DNA from: Pseudomonadota bacterium
Lineage (GTDB): Bacteria > Pseudomonadota > Alphaproteobacteria > Rhodobacterales > Rhodobacteraceae
Assembly: GCA_021779835.1 (NCBI GenBank)
Contig: JAJXZX010000015.1
Location: 30,256-94,255, forward strand
Reading direction: 5' to 3'
Length of the DNA stretch: 64,000 nt
The notes under the pieces are model-generated. The model searched no databases, was not told where the DNA came from, and saw only the letters and a list, made by a program, of their open reading frames with translations. How positions within the stretch are numbered: position 1 is the first letter of the stretch; the number at the start of each line of letters is the position of its first letter. A program made the translations under genes and the position numbers. This document shows, in pieces, positions 35,175 through 43,530 of this stretch.

Positions 35175-36995
35175 ATGGACCTTCGCAATATTGCGATCAT
35201 CGCACACGTTGACCACGGCAAGACCACCCTCGTTGACGAACTTCTGAAACAATCGGGCGCGTTCCGCGAGAACCAAGCCGTTGCCGAACGCGCGATGGAC
35301 AGCAACGACATCGAGCGTGAGCGCGGGATCACCATCCTTGCCAAATGCACCTCGCTGGAGTTCGGCGGTCTGCGCATCAACATCGTCGACACCCCCGGCC
35401 ACGCCGATTTCGGCGGCGAGGTGGAGCGCATCCTGAGCATGGTTGATGGCGTTGTCCTGCTGGTCGATGCCGCCGAAGGCCCGATGCCGCAAACCAAATT
35501 CGTGACCGCCAAGGCGCTGGCGCTTGGCCTCAAGCCGATCGTCGTTTTGAACAAGGTCGACAAGCCCGATGCCGAGCCCGATCGTGCCCTGAACGAGGTG
35601 TTCGACCTTTTCGCGAACCTCGGCGCGAATGACGAACAGCTTGATTTCCCGCATCTTTATGCCTCGGGTCGCGCTGGCTGGGCGGATACCGAACTCGACG
35701 GTCCGCGCAAGGATCTGTCGGCGCTTTACGAGCTGATCGTCAAGCACGTCCCGGCCCCGGCGCAGGTCGCGCACCGCGACGAGCCGTTCCGGATGCTTGC
35801 CACCACGCTGTCTGCCGACCCGTTCATCGGGCGCATCCTGACCGGGCGCGTCGAGGCTGGCACGCTGCGCGCGGGCGACACGATCAAGGCGCTGACCCGC
35901 AAAGGCGAGCGGATCGAGCAGTTCCGCGTCTCCAAAGTCATGGCATTCCGCGGCCTGAGCCAGACCGCCATCGACGTGGCCGAGGCGGGCGACATCGTCA
36001 CCATCGCTGGCATGTCGAAGGCCACCGTGGCCGATACGCTCTGCGCGCTCGATCAGGACGTTCCGCTTCCGGCGCAGCCGATCGACCCGCCGACCATTAC
36101 CGTCAGCTTTGCCATCAACGATTCGCCCTTCGCGGGCAAAGACGGTGCCAAGGTGCAAAGCCGCGTTATCCGCGAGCGGCTGATGAAGGAATGCGAAATC
36201 AACGTCGCGATTAAGGTTGCCGACACCCCCTCGGGTGACGCGTTCGAAGTTTCGGGCCGCGGCGAGTTGCAGATGGGCGTGCTGATCGAGAACATGCGCC
36301 GCGAGGGGTTCGAACTTTCGATCTCGCGGCCGCGCGTGATCCTGAAGGAAGAAGACGGCGTCAAGATGGAGCCGATCGAAGAGGTCACCATTGACGTTGA
36401 CGACGAATACACCGGCGCGGTGATCGACAAGCTGACCGGCGTTCGTAAGGGCGAGCTGGTCGAGATGAAACCGGCAGGCGTCGGCAAGACGCGCATCATC
36501 GCGCATGTCCCGTCGCGCGGGTTGATCGGCTATCACGGCGAGTTCCTGACCGACACGCGCGGATCGGGTGTGCTGAACCGGATTTTCCATTCCTGGGCGC
36601 CGCATAAGGGGCCAATTCAGGGTCGCCGCGTTGGCGTGCTGATCTCGATGGAGAACGGCGTGTCGGTGGCGTTTGCGTTGTGGAACCTCGAGGACCGCGG
36701 CAAGCTGTTTATCGGCGCGCAAGAGCAGGTTTATGAAGGCATGATAATCGGCGAACACAGCCGGGATAATGACCTGGAAGTGAACCCGCTGAAGGGCAAA
36801 AAGCTGACCAACATGCGGGCCTCGGGCACGGATGAGGCGGTTCGTTTGACGACGCCGGTTCGGATGAGCCTGGAAGAAGCGATCGCCTACATCGATGATG
36901 ATGAACTGGTTGAAGTCACGCCGAAAATCGTTCGGATGCGGAAACGGTTCCTGGATTCGAACGAGCGGAAACGTCAGTCGCGTCAAGCAAGCTAA
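35175..36995 (+). CDS. typA: Ribosome-associated GTPase TypA/BipA
   Basis: TypA is an EF-G-like translational GTPase that acts on ribosomes and in 50S assembly under stress. The 606-residue protein has G1 AHVDHGKTT, G3 DTPGHADFGGEVER and G4 NKVDKP, followed by domain II, EF-G-like domains III and V, and the TypA-specific C-terminal domain (LIGYHGEFLTDTRGSGVLNR). The length is typical. It stands alone, followed by a bidirectional terminator. Confidence 0.95.
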   Translation: MDLRNIAIIAHVDHGKTTLVDELLKQSGAFRENQAVAERAMDSNDIERERGITILAKCTSLEFGGLRINIVDTPGHADFGGEVERILSMVDGVVLLVDAAEGPMPQTKFVTAKALALGLKPIVVLNKVDKPDAEPDRALNEVFDLFANLGANDEQLDFPHLYASGRAGWADTELDGPRKDLSALYELIVKHVPAPAQVAHRDEPFRMLATTLSADPFIGRILTGRVEAGTLRAGDTIKALTRKGERIEQFRVSKVMAFRGLSQTAIDVAEAGDIVTIAGMSKATVADTLCALDQDVPLPAQPIDPPTITVSFAINDSPFAGKDGAKVQSRVIRERLMKECEINVAIKVADTPSGDAFEVSGRGELQMGVLIENMRREGFELSISRPRVILKEEDGVKMEPIEEVTIDVDDEYTGAVIDKLTGVRKGELVEMKPAGVGKTRIIAHVPSRGLIGYHGEFLTDTRGSGVLNRIFHSWAPHKGPIQGRRVGVLISMENGVSVAFALWNLEDRGKLFIGAQEQVYEGMIIGEHSRDNDLEVNPLKGKKLTNMRASGTDEAVRLTTPVRMSLEEAIAYIDDDELVEVTPKIVRMRKRFLDSNERKRQSRQAS

Positions 36996-37008
36996 GGGAA
37001 TTGGCTCA

Positions 37009-37029
37009 GGTGTTGCGTCGTGCAACACC
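37009..37029. repeat. Inverted repeat GGTGTTGC-GTCGT-GCAACACC after typA
   Basis: Perfect 8-bp arms lie 13 bp after the typA stop. The arms share TGTTGC/GCAACA with the palindrome at 8697-8713, although the centres differ. No T-run follows, so it may be an RNA 3'-end stabiliser or a protein site. Confidence 0.45.
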
Positions 37030-37122
37030 CGACTAACCCATTGATTTTAAATTATTCTGATTTTTCGCTGGCCAAAGTCAACCTACGACGCAGGCAAGTT
37101 TTCGGCACAGCAAAAGACAAAA

Positions 37123-37153
37123 AAAGGCCGCGCCTGACGAGGGCGCGGCCTTT
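37123..37153. terminator. Strong bidirectional intrinsic terminator
   Basis: AAAGGCCGCGCC and GGCGCGGCCTTT form a 12-bp stem around a 7-base loop. On the minus strand a run of seven T residues follows, giving a textbook terminator for the amidotransferase gene. On the plus strand TTTAGTTT follows, which can end typA transcription. Confidence 0.9.
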
Positions 37154-37161
37154 AGTTTCCC

Positions 37162-37956
37162 TTACGCAGCCTCAGCGAGCCGCTTTGGTGCAAAGGGGAG
37201 AACTCGTACACTGTCACCATTAAATTCTGTAAACGTCCCGGCGGCGATCGGGGTCCAGCCGCCCTCGCCGGTTTCCAGCGGCTCTGACACCACCGCCATG
37301 CCGCCGCGCGTATCGCTCCACCGGTGATAAAGCGTGGGGGCGGCGTCGTCGGTGGCGTAGCGCACCGCGTAAAGGGTTTTGCCGTCCGACAGCGCCGCGG
37401 TCAGGCGCACATGGGGCGCGGCGCCTTTGGTCCGCGACAACACCTCCAGCCGCGCGACGGCGCGTTCCAGCGCGCCGCGCGGATCGTCGTCAAGCCCCTC
37501 GCCCAAGGCGGCAAGGAACAACGCTTCGCTATCCGTGGCGCCCTTGCGATGCGGGTAAAGCGCATCGGGGATCATCATGTCGGCATCGCGGCGGAAGCGG
37601 TCATAGCCGCCAATCTGGCCGTTGTGCATGAACGTCCAGCGCCCGACCACGAAAGGATGGCAATTGTTGCGGCTGGTTGCGGTGCCGGTCGAAGCGCGCA
37701 CATGGGCAAGGAACAGATGCGATTTGACCTGCGCGGTCAGGCTGCGCAGGTTGGGATCGGACCACGCCGGATAAACATCGCGATAAAGCCCCGGCTCTGG
37801 CTTTTCGCCATACCACGCGAGGCCGAAACCATCGGCGTTGATCGAGCTTTTACACTCCGTCGCGCAGTGGCTTTGGTGGATGAGCGAGTGACCGGGGCGG
37901 CTGACGATCTCCTCCAGAAAGATCGGCGCTCCGGTATAGGCGGCCCAGCGACACAT
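37162..37956 (-). CDS. Class II glutamine amidotransferase, YafJ/EgtC-like
   Basis: This 264-residue Ntn-type amidotransferase has the nucleophile at C2 (MCRWAAYTG), the segment SINADGFGLAWYG, and HVRASTGTATSRNNCHPFVVGRWTFMHNGQI, which carries the glutamine-binding residues. This is the YafJ/EgtC-like group; no ergothioneine or synthetase genes are nearby, so the acceptor reaction is unknown. The start abuts the preceding DUF6356-like gene on the same strand. Confidence 0.85.
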   Translation of the reverse strand: MCRWAAYTGAPIFLEEIVSRPGHSLIHQSHCATECKSSINADGFGLAWYGEKPEPGLYRDVYPAWSDPNLRSLTAQVKSHLFLAHVRASTGTATSRNNCHPFVVGRWTFMHNGQIGGYDRFRRDADMMIPDALYPHRKGATDSEALFLAALGEGLDDDPRGALERAVARLEVLSRTKGAAPHVRLTAALSDGKTLYAVRYATDDAAPTLYHRWSDTRGGMAVVSEPLETGEGGWTPIAAGTFTEFNGDSVRVLPFAPKRLAEAA

Positions 37957-38163
37957 TCACTTTCCCCGGTTCTGGGTGCGCGCGTAAAGCGCCGCGACCG
38001 TGGTGCTCGCAGTCTTTTCAAAGGCGAAGGGCAGGACGGCATGGACCAGCGCCGCAAAGGCCGCGCCGAACAGCGTCAGCGAGAATTTTCCCGCGAAAGC
38101 CGCGTGTTCCAGATAGGTTTCATCGACGGACCTTGGGTGGTCCAGAAATAGCCGGTCGATCAT
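37957..38163 (-). CDS. Small membrane protein, DUF6356-like
   Basis: This 68-residue protein starts MIDRLFLDHPRSVDETYLEHA and has one hydrophobic segment (FSLTLFGAAFAALVHAVLPF) followed by a polar tail. The N-terminal phrase with HP..V.E.Y.EH is the recognisable family pattern. It directly precedes the amidotransferase gene and is probably co-transcribed with it. Function unknown. Confidence 0.7.
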   Translation of the reverse strand: MIDRLFLDHPRSVDETYLEHAAFAGKFSLTLFGAAFAALVHAVLPFAFEKTASTTVAALYARTQNRGK

Positions 38164-38250
38164 TTTGTGATTTCCCCTGTGCTGCGCGTCGTTAGAGTGT
38201 AACCGATCAGCGTTAGAAATGGTTCACAATTTACACATAAAAAACGCTTT

Positions 38251-38273
38251 GAATGTAGAAAATTTCTCAATAT
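38251..38273. promoter_or_regulatory. AGAA-AAT-TTCT palindrome in the DUF6356/Lrp divergent promoter
   Basis: TGTAGAAAATTTCTCAA (38254-38270 region) lies 17 bp before the Lrp-type start codon within an AT-rich patch. The core equals the ICE core AGAAnnnTTCT, but the position and partial symmetry also suit an autoregulatory Lrp/AsnC site. The two readings cannot be separated from sequence. Confidence 0.35.
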
Positions 38274-38283
38274 ATACGATTAT

Positions 38284-38742
38284 ATGGAGAAATATGACAC
38301 ATTCGACCGCAGCATCCTGACGCATTTGCAACGCAATGCCGACCTCGCGCTGGAGGATTTGGGCGAGCGTGTCGGGCTGTCGCGCAACGCCGTATGGCGT
38401 CGCATCAAGGCGCTGGAGGCCGCGGGTGTGATCCGCGGCCGCGTGGCGTTGCTGGATGCAGAGGCGGTGGGGCTGGGTCTGTCGGTGTTCATGATGATCC
38501 GCACCGATCGCCATGCGCCCGACTGGCTGGCGCGGTTTGCGCGTGCCACGCGCGACATGCCGCAGATTTTGGGCGCCTATCGCATGACCGGCGATCTGGA
38601 TTACCTGATCCGCGCGCGGGTGGCGGATGTGAAGGGCTATGACCGGCTCTATCAGGATCTGGTGGCGCGGGTCGAGTTGCACGACGTCTCGGCCAGTTTC
38701 GTGATGGAAGAGATCAAGGAAACCACGGCGCTGCCGATCTGA
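38284..38742 (+). CDS. Lrp/AsnC-family transcriptional regulator
   Basis: This 152-residue protein has an N-terminal helix-turn-helix (FDRSILTHLQRNADLALEDLGERVGLSRNAVWRRIKALE) and a C-terminal RAM-type effector domain with VFMMIRTDRHAP and YRMTGDLDYLIRARVAD. Such regulators sense amino acids and act as dimers or octamers. The start is inferred from the domain boundary. It is convergent with a flavin monooxygenase. The target is unknown, and autoregulation through the AT-rich upstream palindrome is possible. Confidence 0.88.
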   Translation: MEKYDTFDRSILTHLQRNADLALEDLGERVGLSRNAVWRRIKALEAAGVIRGRVALLDAEAVGLGLSVFMMIRTDRHAPDWLARFARATRDMPQILGAYRMTGDLDYLIRARVADVKGYDRLYQDLVARVELHDVSASFVMEEIKETTALPI

Positions 38743-38754
38743 GGCGGGTGCGGG

Positions 38755-39927
38755 TCAGATTTTCGTCGCGTCGTAATCATACACCCAGTCAAAGCGTTTA
38801 AGCGCAAACTGCGGCGCGATGGCCCCACCGATGCGCAGGCCAAGATGCGCCACGGCGCGGGTCACGCCACCAAGGTGATAGGCGCGGGCATTGGCGTTTG
38901 CCGCCTCGACGATGCGGGTGACGCGGGTCTTGCGCGCAGCTTGATACGCGGCGAAGGCGGCGTCTTGGCTGTTTTCGGCAGCGAGGGCAGCTGCGAGGAG
39001 CCACGCATCCTCCAGCGCCATGTTGGCGCCCTGCGCAAGGAAGGGCAGCGTCGGATGGGCGGCATCGCCAAGGATCACCGCGCCCTGCCCGTGCCAGCGC
39101 GCAGCAACCGGATGGCGGAACAGGCCCCAGAGGTTGACCGCCTCAACCTCGGCCAGCCAGCCCCGCACCTGCGGCAAGAAGGATTCAAACGCTATTTGCA
39201 GCGCCATCGGATCGTCAGTTACGTTCCAGCTTTCCTCGGCCCAGCGGTGGCGTTCCTCAACCGCGACGATGTTGCGCAGGGTGCCGCCCCGCAGCGGATA
39301 GCTGACCAGATGGCGGCCCGCGCCCATGAAGACCTGCGCCACATGCGCCTCGGCGGGATCCGAGGGGATCAACGCGCGCCAGGCGACCTGATGGGTGAAG
39401 AAGGGCGCAACCTTGCCGTTCAGCGCCTCTCTCACGCGGGAGTGCAGGCCGTCGGCGCCAATCAGCAGCGGTGCCTCCAAGGTGGCGCCCTGTGCCGTGG
39501 TCAGGCGCGGGGGGTGGTCGCCCAGCGTGACCTCGGCAATGTGCTGCAACAGAAGGATCTGCACACCCGCCGCACGCGCGGCATCAGCAAGAAACGCGAT
39601 CAAATCGGCGCGGTGAACGAAGTAAAAGGGCTGCGTCGGCTTCAGTTTTGCCAACTCAAGGCGCAACACATGCGCGCCATCGGTGCCGTTGCGAAGTTGC
39701 ACCGCCTCGGCGCGCGGGCTGCAGGCGGCAAGCGCCTCGCCCAGCCCCAGCGCGTTCAGCACCGCCACACCATTCGGGCTGATCTGTAGGCCGGCACCAA
39801 CCTCGCTGATTGCTTCGGCCTGTTCCAGCACCGTCACCTGAGCGCCGCGCCGCGCGAGGGCGAGCGAGACGGCAAGCCCGGCAATGCCGCCGCCCAACAC
39901 CGTGGCTTTTTGCCCGATCAGGGTCAT
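38755..39927 (-). CDS. FAD-dependent monooxygenase, salicylate-hydroxylase-like
   Basis: This 390-residue group A flavoprotein monooxygenase has the ADP-binding motif GGGIAGLAVSLALARRGAQVTVLEQ, the central GADGLHSRVRE and the second FAD motif GDAAHPTLPFLAQGANMALEDAW. The substrate would be a hydroxylated aromatic such as salicylate or 3-hydroxybenzoate. The second of two close ATGs was chosen because GGAGGG is then correctly spaced. No ring-cleavage genes are adjacent, so the pathway is unknown. Confidence 0.87.
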   Translation of the reverse strand: MTLIGQKATVLGGGIAGLAVSLALARRGAQVTVLEQAEAISEVGAGLQISPNGVAVLNALGLGEALAACSPRAEAVQLRNGTDGAHVLRLELAKLKPTQPFYFVHRADLIAFLADAARAAGVQILLLQHIAEVTLGDHPPRLTTAQGATLEAPLLIGADGLHSRVREALNGKVAPFFTHQVAWRALIPSDPAEAHVAQVFMGAGRHLVSYPLRGGTLRNIVAVEERHRWAEESWNVTDDPMALQIAFESFLPQVRGWLAEVEAVNLWGLFRHPVAARWHGQGAVILGDAAHPTLPFLAQGANMALEDAWLLAAALAAENSQDAAFAAYQAARKTRVTRIVEAANANARAYHLGGVTRAVAHLGLRIGGAIAPQFALKRFDWVYDYDATKI

Positions 39928-39998
39928 TCGCATCCCTCCAATCGACAACGCCGGAGCATCCCTGCCCCGGCGCGCCCACATTCACGGCTTGTCGCGCC

Positions 39999-40421
39999 TC
40001 ACTCGTCGCGGTGAACCCGCTCGCGGCGTTCGTGCTTTTCCTGAGCTTCCAGCGTCATCGTTGCGATCGGGCGCGCATCCAGACGGCGCAGCGAAATCGG
40101 TTCGCCTGACACTTCGCAATAGCCGAATTCGCCGCTCTCGATCCGCCGCAAAGCCGCGTCAATCTTCGAGACCAGTTTGCGCTGGCGGTCCCGCGTGCGC
40201 AGTTCCAGCGCGCGATCGGTTTCCTCGCTGGCGCGGTCGGCAATGTCGGGGACGTTACGGCCCGAATCCTGCAAGCCCTCGATCGTCTCGCGGCTGCCGT
40301 TTTGCAGGTCGTGTTTCCAGTTCAGAAGCTTACGGCGGAAATACTCCAACTGCCGTTCGTTCATAAATGGCTCGGACTCTGCGGGAACATAATCCTCGGG
40401 AAGAAAAACCTCTGCCTTCAT
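39999..40421 (-). CDS. dksA: RNA polymerase-binding regulator DksA, one-cysteine type
   Basis: DksA acts with ppGpp in the RNA polymerase secondary channel. The 140-residue protein has a long coiled coil with the DIADRA tip (DxxDxA). The globular domain GYCEVSGEPISLRRLDARPIA follows, where the usual zinc ligands are reduced to one cysteine. Such zinc-independent forms are known (Pseudomonas DksA2), and a functional DksA has been studied in Rhodobacter. GGAGGGAGCC precedes the ATG. It is divergent from moxR. Confidence 0.88.
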   Translation of the reverse strand: MKAEVFLPEDYVPAESEPFMNERQLEYFRRKLLNWKHDLQNGSRETIEGLQDSGRNVPDIADRASEETDRALELRTRDRQRKLVSKIDAALRRIESGEFGYCEVSGEPISLRRLDARPIATMTLEAQEKHERRERVHRDE

Positions 40422-40599
40422 TTCGGCTCCCTCCTTCAGTCCGGATCGATCAGAAAAGCGGTTCATCGTCATCTTGCACCTCTCGGCGCTGCCATATCGC
40501 AAGCCGATAGTCTTGTCACTAGGGGACGGTCCGGCTTGCAGCAATTTCACCCTGTGTTAGAGTTGCCATAACCTCATCGAAGAACCCCCGAAAAGTGTT

Positions 40600-41439
40600 A
40601 TGAAATTTACCACGACTGCCACCTATGTGGCCACCGACGACCTGACCCTTGCGGTAAACGCCGCCGTCACGCTGGAACGCCCGCTGTTGGTGAAAGGCGA
40701 GCCCGGCACCGGCAAGACCGAACTGGCGCGACAGGTCGCGGCCAGCCTTGGTCTGCCGCTGATCGAGTGGCATGTGAAATCCACCACCAAGGCGCAGCAG
40801 GGTCTGTACGAGTACGACGCTGTCAGCCGCCTGCGTGACAGCCAGTTGGGCGACGCGCGCGTCAATGACGTGAAAAACTACATCCGCAAGGGCAAGCTGT
40901 GGCAGGCGTTTGAGGCGCCCGGCCGCGTGGTTTTGTTGATCGACGAAATCGACAAGGCCGATATCGAGTTCCCGAACGACCTGTTGCAGGAACTCGACCG
41001 CATGGAGTTCCACGTCTATGAGACCGGCGAGACGATCCGCGCGCGCCATCGCCCGATTGTCATCATCACTTCGAACAATGAAAAAGAGCTGCCCGACGCT
41101 TTTCTGCGCCGCTGTTTTTTTCACTACATCCGCTTCCCTGACGAACCCACGCTGCGCGCCATCGTCGCGGTGCATCACCCCGGCATCAAAGAGGCGCTGC
41201 TGACCACCGCCCTCACCCAGTTCTACGAGATCCGCGAGACGCCGGGGCTGAAGAAAAAGCCCTCGACATCGGAAGTGCTGGATTGGCTGAAGCTGCTCTT
41301 GGCCGAGGATTTGACGCCCGAGGATTTGAAGCGCGATGGCAAGGCGATTTTGCCGCGTCTGCATGGCGCGCTGTTGAAAAACGAACAGGACGTGCATCTG
41401 TTCGAGCGCCTCGCCTTCATGGCGCGTGGGCAACGCTAA
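40600..41439 (+). CDS. MoxR-family AAA+ ATPase
   Basis: This 279-residue AAA+ protein has Walker A KGEPGTGKTELARQ, Walker B VLLIDEIDKADIEF, sensor 1 ITSNNEKELPDAF and an arginine finger in FLRRCFFHYIRFP. MoxR ATPases act as chaperones with VWA-domain partners, and such a partner (CoxE-like) lies 0.8 kb downstream. The client is unknown. It is the first gene of a run with a GNAT protein, a small membrane protein and the VWA protein. An intergenic-element copy follows. Confidence 0.88.
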   Translation: MKFTTTATYVATDDLTLAVNAAVTLERPLLVKGEPGTGKTELARQVAASLGLPLIEWHVKSTTKAQQGLYEYDAVSRLRDSQLGDARVNDVKNYIRKGKLWQAFEAPGRVVLLIDEIDKADIEFPNDLLQELDRMEFHVYETGETIRARHRPIVIITSNNEKELPDAFLRRCFFHYIRFPDEPTLRAIVAVHHPGIKEALLTTALTQFYEIRETPGLKKKPSTSEVLDWLKLLLAEDLTPEDLKRDGKAILPRLHGALLKNEQDVHLFERLAFMARGQR

Positions 41440-41445
41440 GCCTGC

Positions 41446-41478
41446 AATTGCTTTGGTATAAATATCCCCGCCGGAGGC
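41446..41478 (+). repeat. Dispersed intergenic element, copy C
   Basis: AATTGCTTTGGTATAAATATCC is followed by CCGCCGGAGGC, without the GC hairpin of copies A, B and D. It matches copy E at 61465 (same CGCCGGAGGC-type tail). It lies between moxR and the GNAT gene on their coding strand. Confidence 0.7.
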
Positions 41479-41515
41479 TTCGCGTTTTCGGCCCTTGCCC
41501 CGGAAAGGCCCCAAG

Positions 41516-41962
41516 ATGACGCTGACAATCCGTCCGCTCCGCCAAAGTGACGAGGCCGAATGGCGCCGCTTATGGACCGGCTACCTTGATTTTTACGAAA
41601 CCAAGCTGCCCGAGGCGGTCTATGCCTCAAGCTTCGCGCGGATGTTGTCGGGCGACGCGCAAGAGTTTCACGGGCTGGTGGCAGAGCTGCACGGGCGGCT
41701 GGTGGGGTTGGTGCATTATGTGTTCCACCGCCACGGCTGGAAGATCGAAAACGTCTGCTATTTGCAGGACCTCTACGCCGACCCTGCGGTGCGCGGGCAA
41801 GGCATCGGGCGCAAGCTGATCGAGGCGGTCTATGCCGCAGCGGATGCGGCGGGGTCGCCGACGGTTTACTGGATGACGCAGGAATTCAACTACACCGGCC
41901 GGATGCTTTATGACCGCATCGGGGTAAAGACGCCGTTCATCAAGTATAACCGCCCGGCCTGA
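41516..41962 (+). CDS. GNAT-family N-acetyltransferase
   Basis: This 148-residue GNAT-fold protein has the acetyl-CoA site DPAVRGQGIGRKLIE (motif A, R/Q-x-x-G-x-G), a preceding strand VCYLQDLYAD and the C-terminal NYTGRMLYDRIG. The N-terminal TLTIRPLRQSDEAEWRRLW is typical. The substrate is unknown. Start chosen at the first ATG after GGAAAGG. Confidence 0.88.
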   Translation: MTLTIRPLRQSDEAEWRRLWTGYLDFYETKLPEAVYASSFARMLSGDAQEFHGLVAELHGRLVGLVHYVFHRHGWKIENVCYLQDLYADPAVRGQGIGRKLIEAVYAAADAAGSPTVYWMTQEFNYTGRMLYDRIGVKTPFIKYNRPA

Positions 41963-42055
41963 GGCGGGCCATCTGCTCGACAGCGGGCGCGCGGCGCGTT
42001 AGGACGGGGCACGAGTTTCCTGCCGCGAGGCGCGGCGCAGAAAAGGCTATCGCAA

Positions 42056-42220
42056 ATGATCGTATACGCCGCATTGGTGATCGGGGCCCTCGTCGGCGGG
42101 TTGCGCGCCCGCGCCCGCAAAGGCAACCGGCTCGACATCGCGCAATATGCCGGTGTATACGCCATCATTTTCGGCGTGATCGCCATGTTCATCACCATCG
42201 CCTTGAACAGGATGATCTGA
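42056..42220 (+). CDS. Small membrane protein, 54 residues
   Basis: This 54-residue frame, MIVYAALVIGALVGG..., encodes two hydrophobic segments (about 2-16 and 33-50) joined by a basic loop RARARKGNRLD. The C-terminus NRMI ends 5 bp before the VWA gene. AAAAGG lies ahead of the ATG. Placement between the GNAT and VWA genes on the same strand and clean coding character support a real gene. Function unknown. Confidence 0.65.
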   Translation: MIVYAALVIGALVGGLRARARKGNRLDIAQYAGVYAIIFGVIAMFITIALNRMI

Positions 42221-42225
42221 CCGCG

Positions 42226-43410
42226 ATGTTCCTTCCGTTCTTCGAGACGTTGCGCAAGGCCGGGGTTCCGGTGAGTTTGCGCGAATATCTCGGGTTTCTG
42301 GAAGGGATGCGCGCGGGGCTCGCGACCTATGACCCCGAGGCGTTCTACTACCTCGCCCGCGTGACAATGGTGAAGGACGAGCGCCACCTGGACCGCTTCG
42401 ACCGCGCATTTGCCGCCAGTTTTTCGGGGCTGGACGAGATCACTGCGGCAGAGGTGCTGGCCGCAGTCGATCTGCCCGCCGATTGGCTGGAAAAGCTGGC
42501 GGAAAAGCATCTGTCGGCCGAAGAGCGCGCCGAGATTGCCGCCTTGGGTGGGTTTGAGAATCTGATGGAGACGCTGCGCGCGCGGCTGGCGGAGCAGCAG
42601 GGGCGGCATCAGGGCGGCTCGAAATGGGTCGGCACCGCGGGAACCTCGCCGTTTGGCGCCTATGGCTATAACCCGGAAGGTGTGCGGATCGGGCAGGACG
42701 CCAGCCGCCATCAGCGCGCCGTCAAAGTCTGGGACAAGCGCGAGTTTCGCAATCTGGACGACACGGTAGAGCTGGGCACGCGCAACATCAAGGTGGCGCT
42801 GAAGCGGCTGCGTCGCTGGGCGCGCGATGGCGCGGCGGAGGAGCTGGACCTCGACGGTACCGTGCGCGCCACCGCCGAGCATGGCTATCTGGATGTGCAA
42901 ACCCGACCCGAACGGCGCAATGCGGTGAAGGTGCTGTTGTTCCTCGACATTGGCGGCAGCATGGACATGCATGTGCGGGTGGTGGAAGAGCTCTTTTCGG
43001 CGGCGCGCGCCGAGTTCAAGCATCTGGAGCACTTCTATTTTCACAACTGCCTCTACGAGGGCGTGTGGCGCGACAACCGCCGTCGCTGGGATGCGCAGGT
43101 GCCGACGATGGAGGTGTTGCGCACCTATGGGTCTGATTACAAATGCATTTTGGTGGGAGATGCCAGCATGTCGCCCTACGAGATCACCCATGCAGGCGGT
43201 GCCAATGAACACTGGAACGCGGAACCCGGTGCGATTTGGCTGACCCGCGCACGCGCGCAATGGCCGAAATCGCTGTGGATCAACCCAACTCAAGAAGCCT
43301 ATTGGGGGGCAACGCACTCGATCCGGCTGATCCGCGAGATCTTTTCCGGCGCGATGGTGCCGATGACGCTGGACGGCATCACGCGGGGGATCAAAACCCT
43401 GGGACATTGA
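42226..43410 (+). CDS. VWA-domain protein, CoxE-like, MoxR partner
   Basis: This 394-residue protein has an N-terminal helical region, a low-complexity joint (AEQQGRHQGGSKW) and a C-terminal von Willebrand A domain with the MIDAS start LFLDIGGSMDMH and later threonine/aspartate segments YGSDYKCILVGDASM. MoxR/VWA pairs form chaperone complexes that mature target enzymes, for example Mo-hydroxylases in the CoxD/CoxE case. No such target is adjacent. Start 5 bp after the small membrane protein. Confidence 0.83.
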   Translation: MFLPFFETLRKAGVPVSLREYLGFLEGMRAGLATYDPEAFYYLARVTMVKDERHLDRFDRAFAASFSGLDEITAAEVLAAVDLPADWLEKLAEKHLSAEERAEIAALGGFENLMETLRARLAEQQGRHQGGSKWVGTAGTSPFGAYGYNPEGVRIGQDASRHQRAVKVWDKREFRNLDDTVELGTRNIKVALKRLRRWARDGAAEELDLDGTVRATAEHGYLDVQTRPERRNAVKVLLFLDIGGSMDMHVRVVEELFSAARAEFKHLEHFYFHNCLYEGVWRDNRRRWDAQVPTMEVLRTYGSDYKCILVGDASMSPYEITHAGGANEHWNAEPGAIWLTRARAQWPKSLWINPTQEAYWGATHSIRLIREIFSGAMVPMTLDGITRGIKTLGH

Positions 43411-43530
43411 AGCAGACAACGCCTTGGGCCTGGGCGCTTGCTTTGGGTGCCGGGCATTGGCGATTTTCATGCAGCGGATCTTGCGCCCCGGGCGACTCTG
43501 GCAAGATTACCCCAACCGGCAGCGAAGCAT

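Noticed and set aside
35016..37028. 670-codon minus-strand frame opposite typA
   Set aside because: It mirrors typA, whose protein is unmistakable; the antisense product has no recognisable domain.
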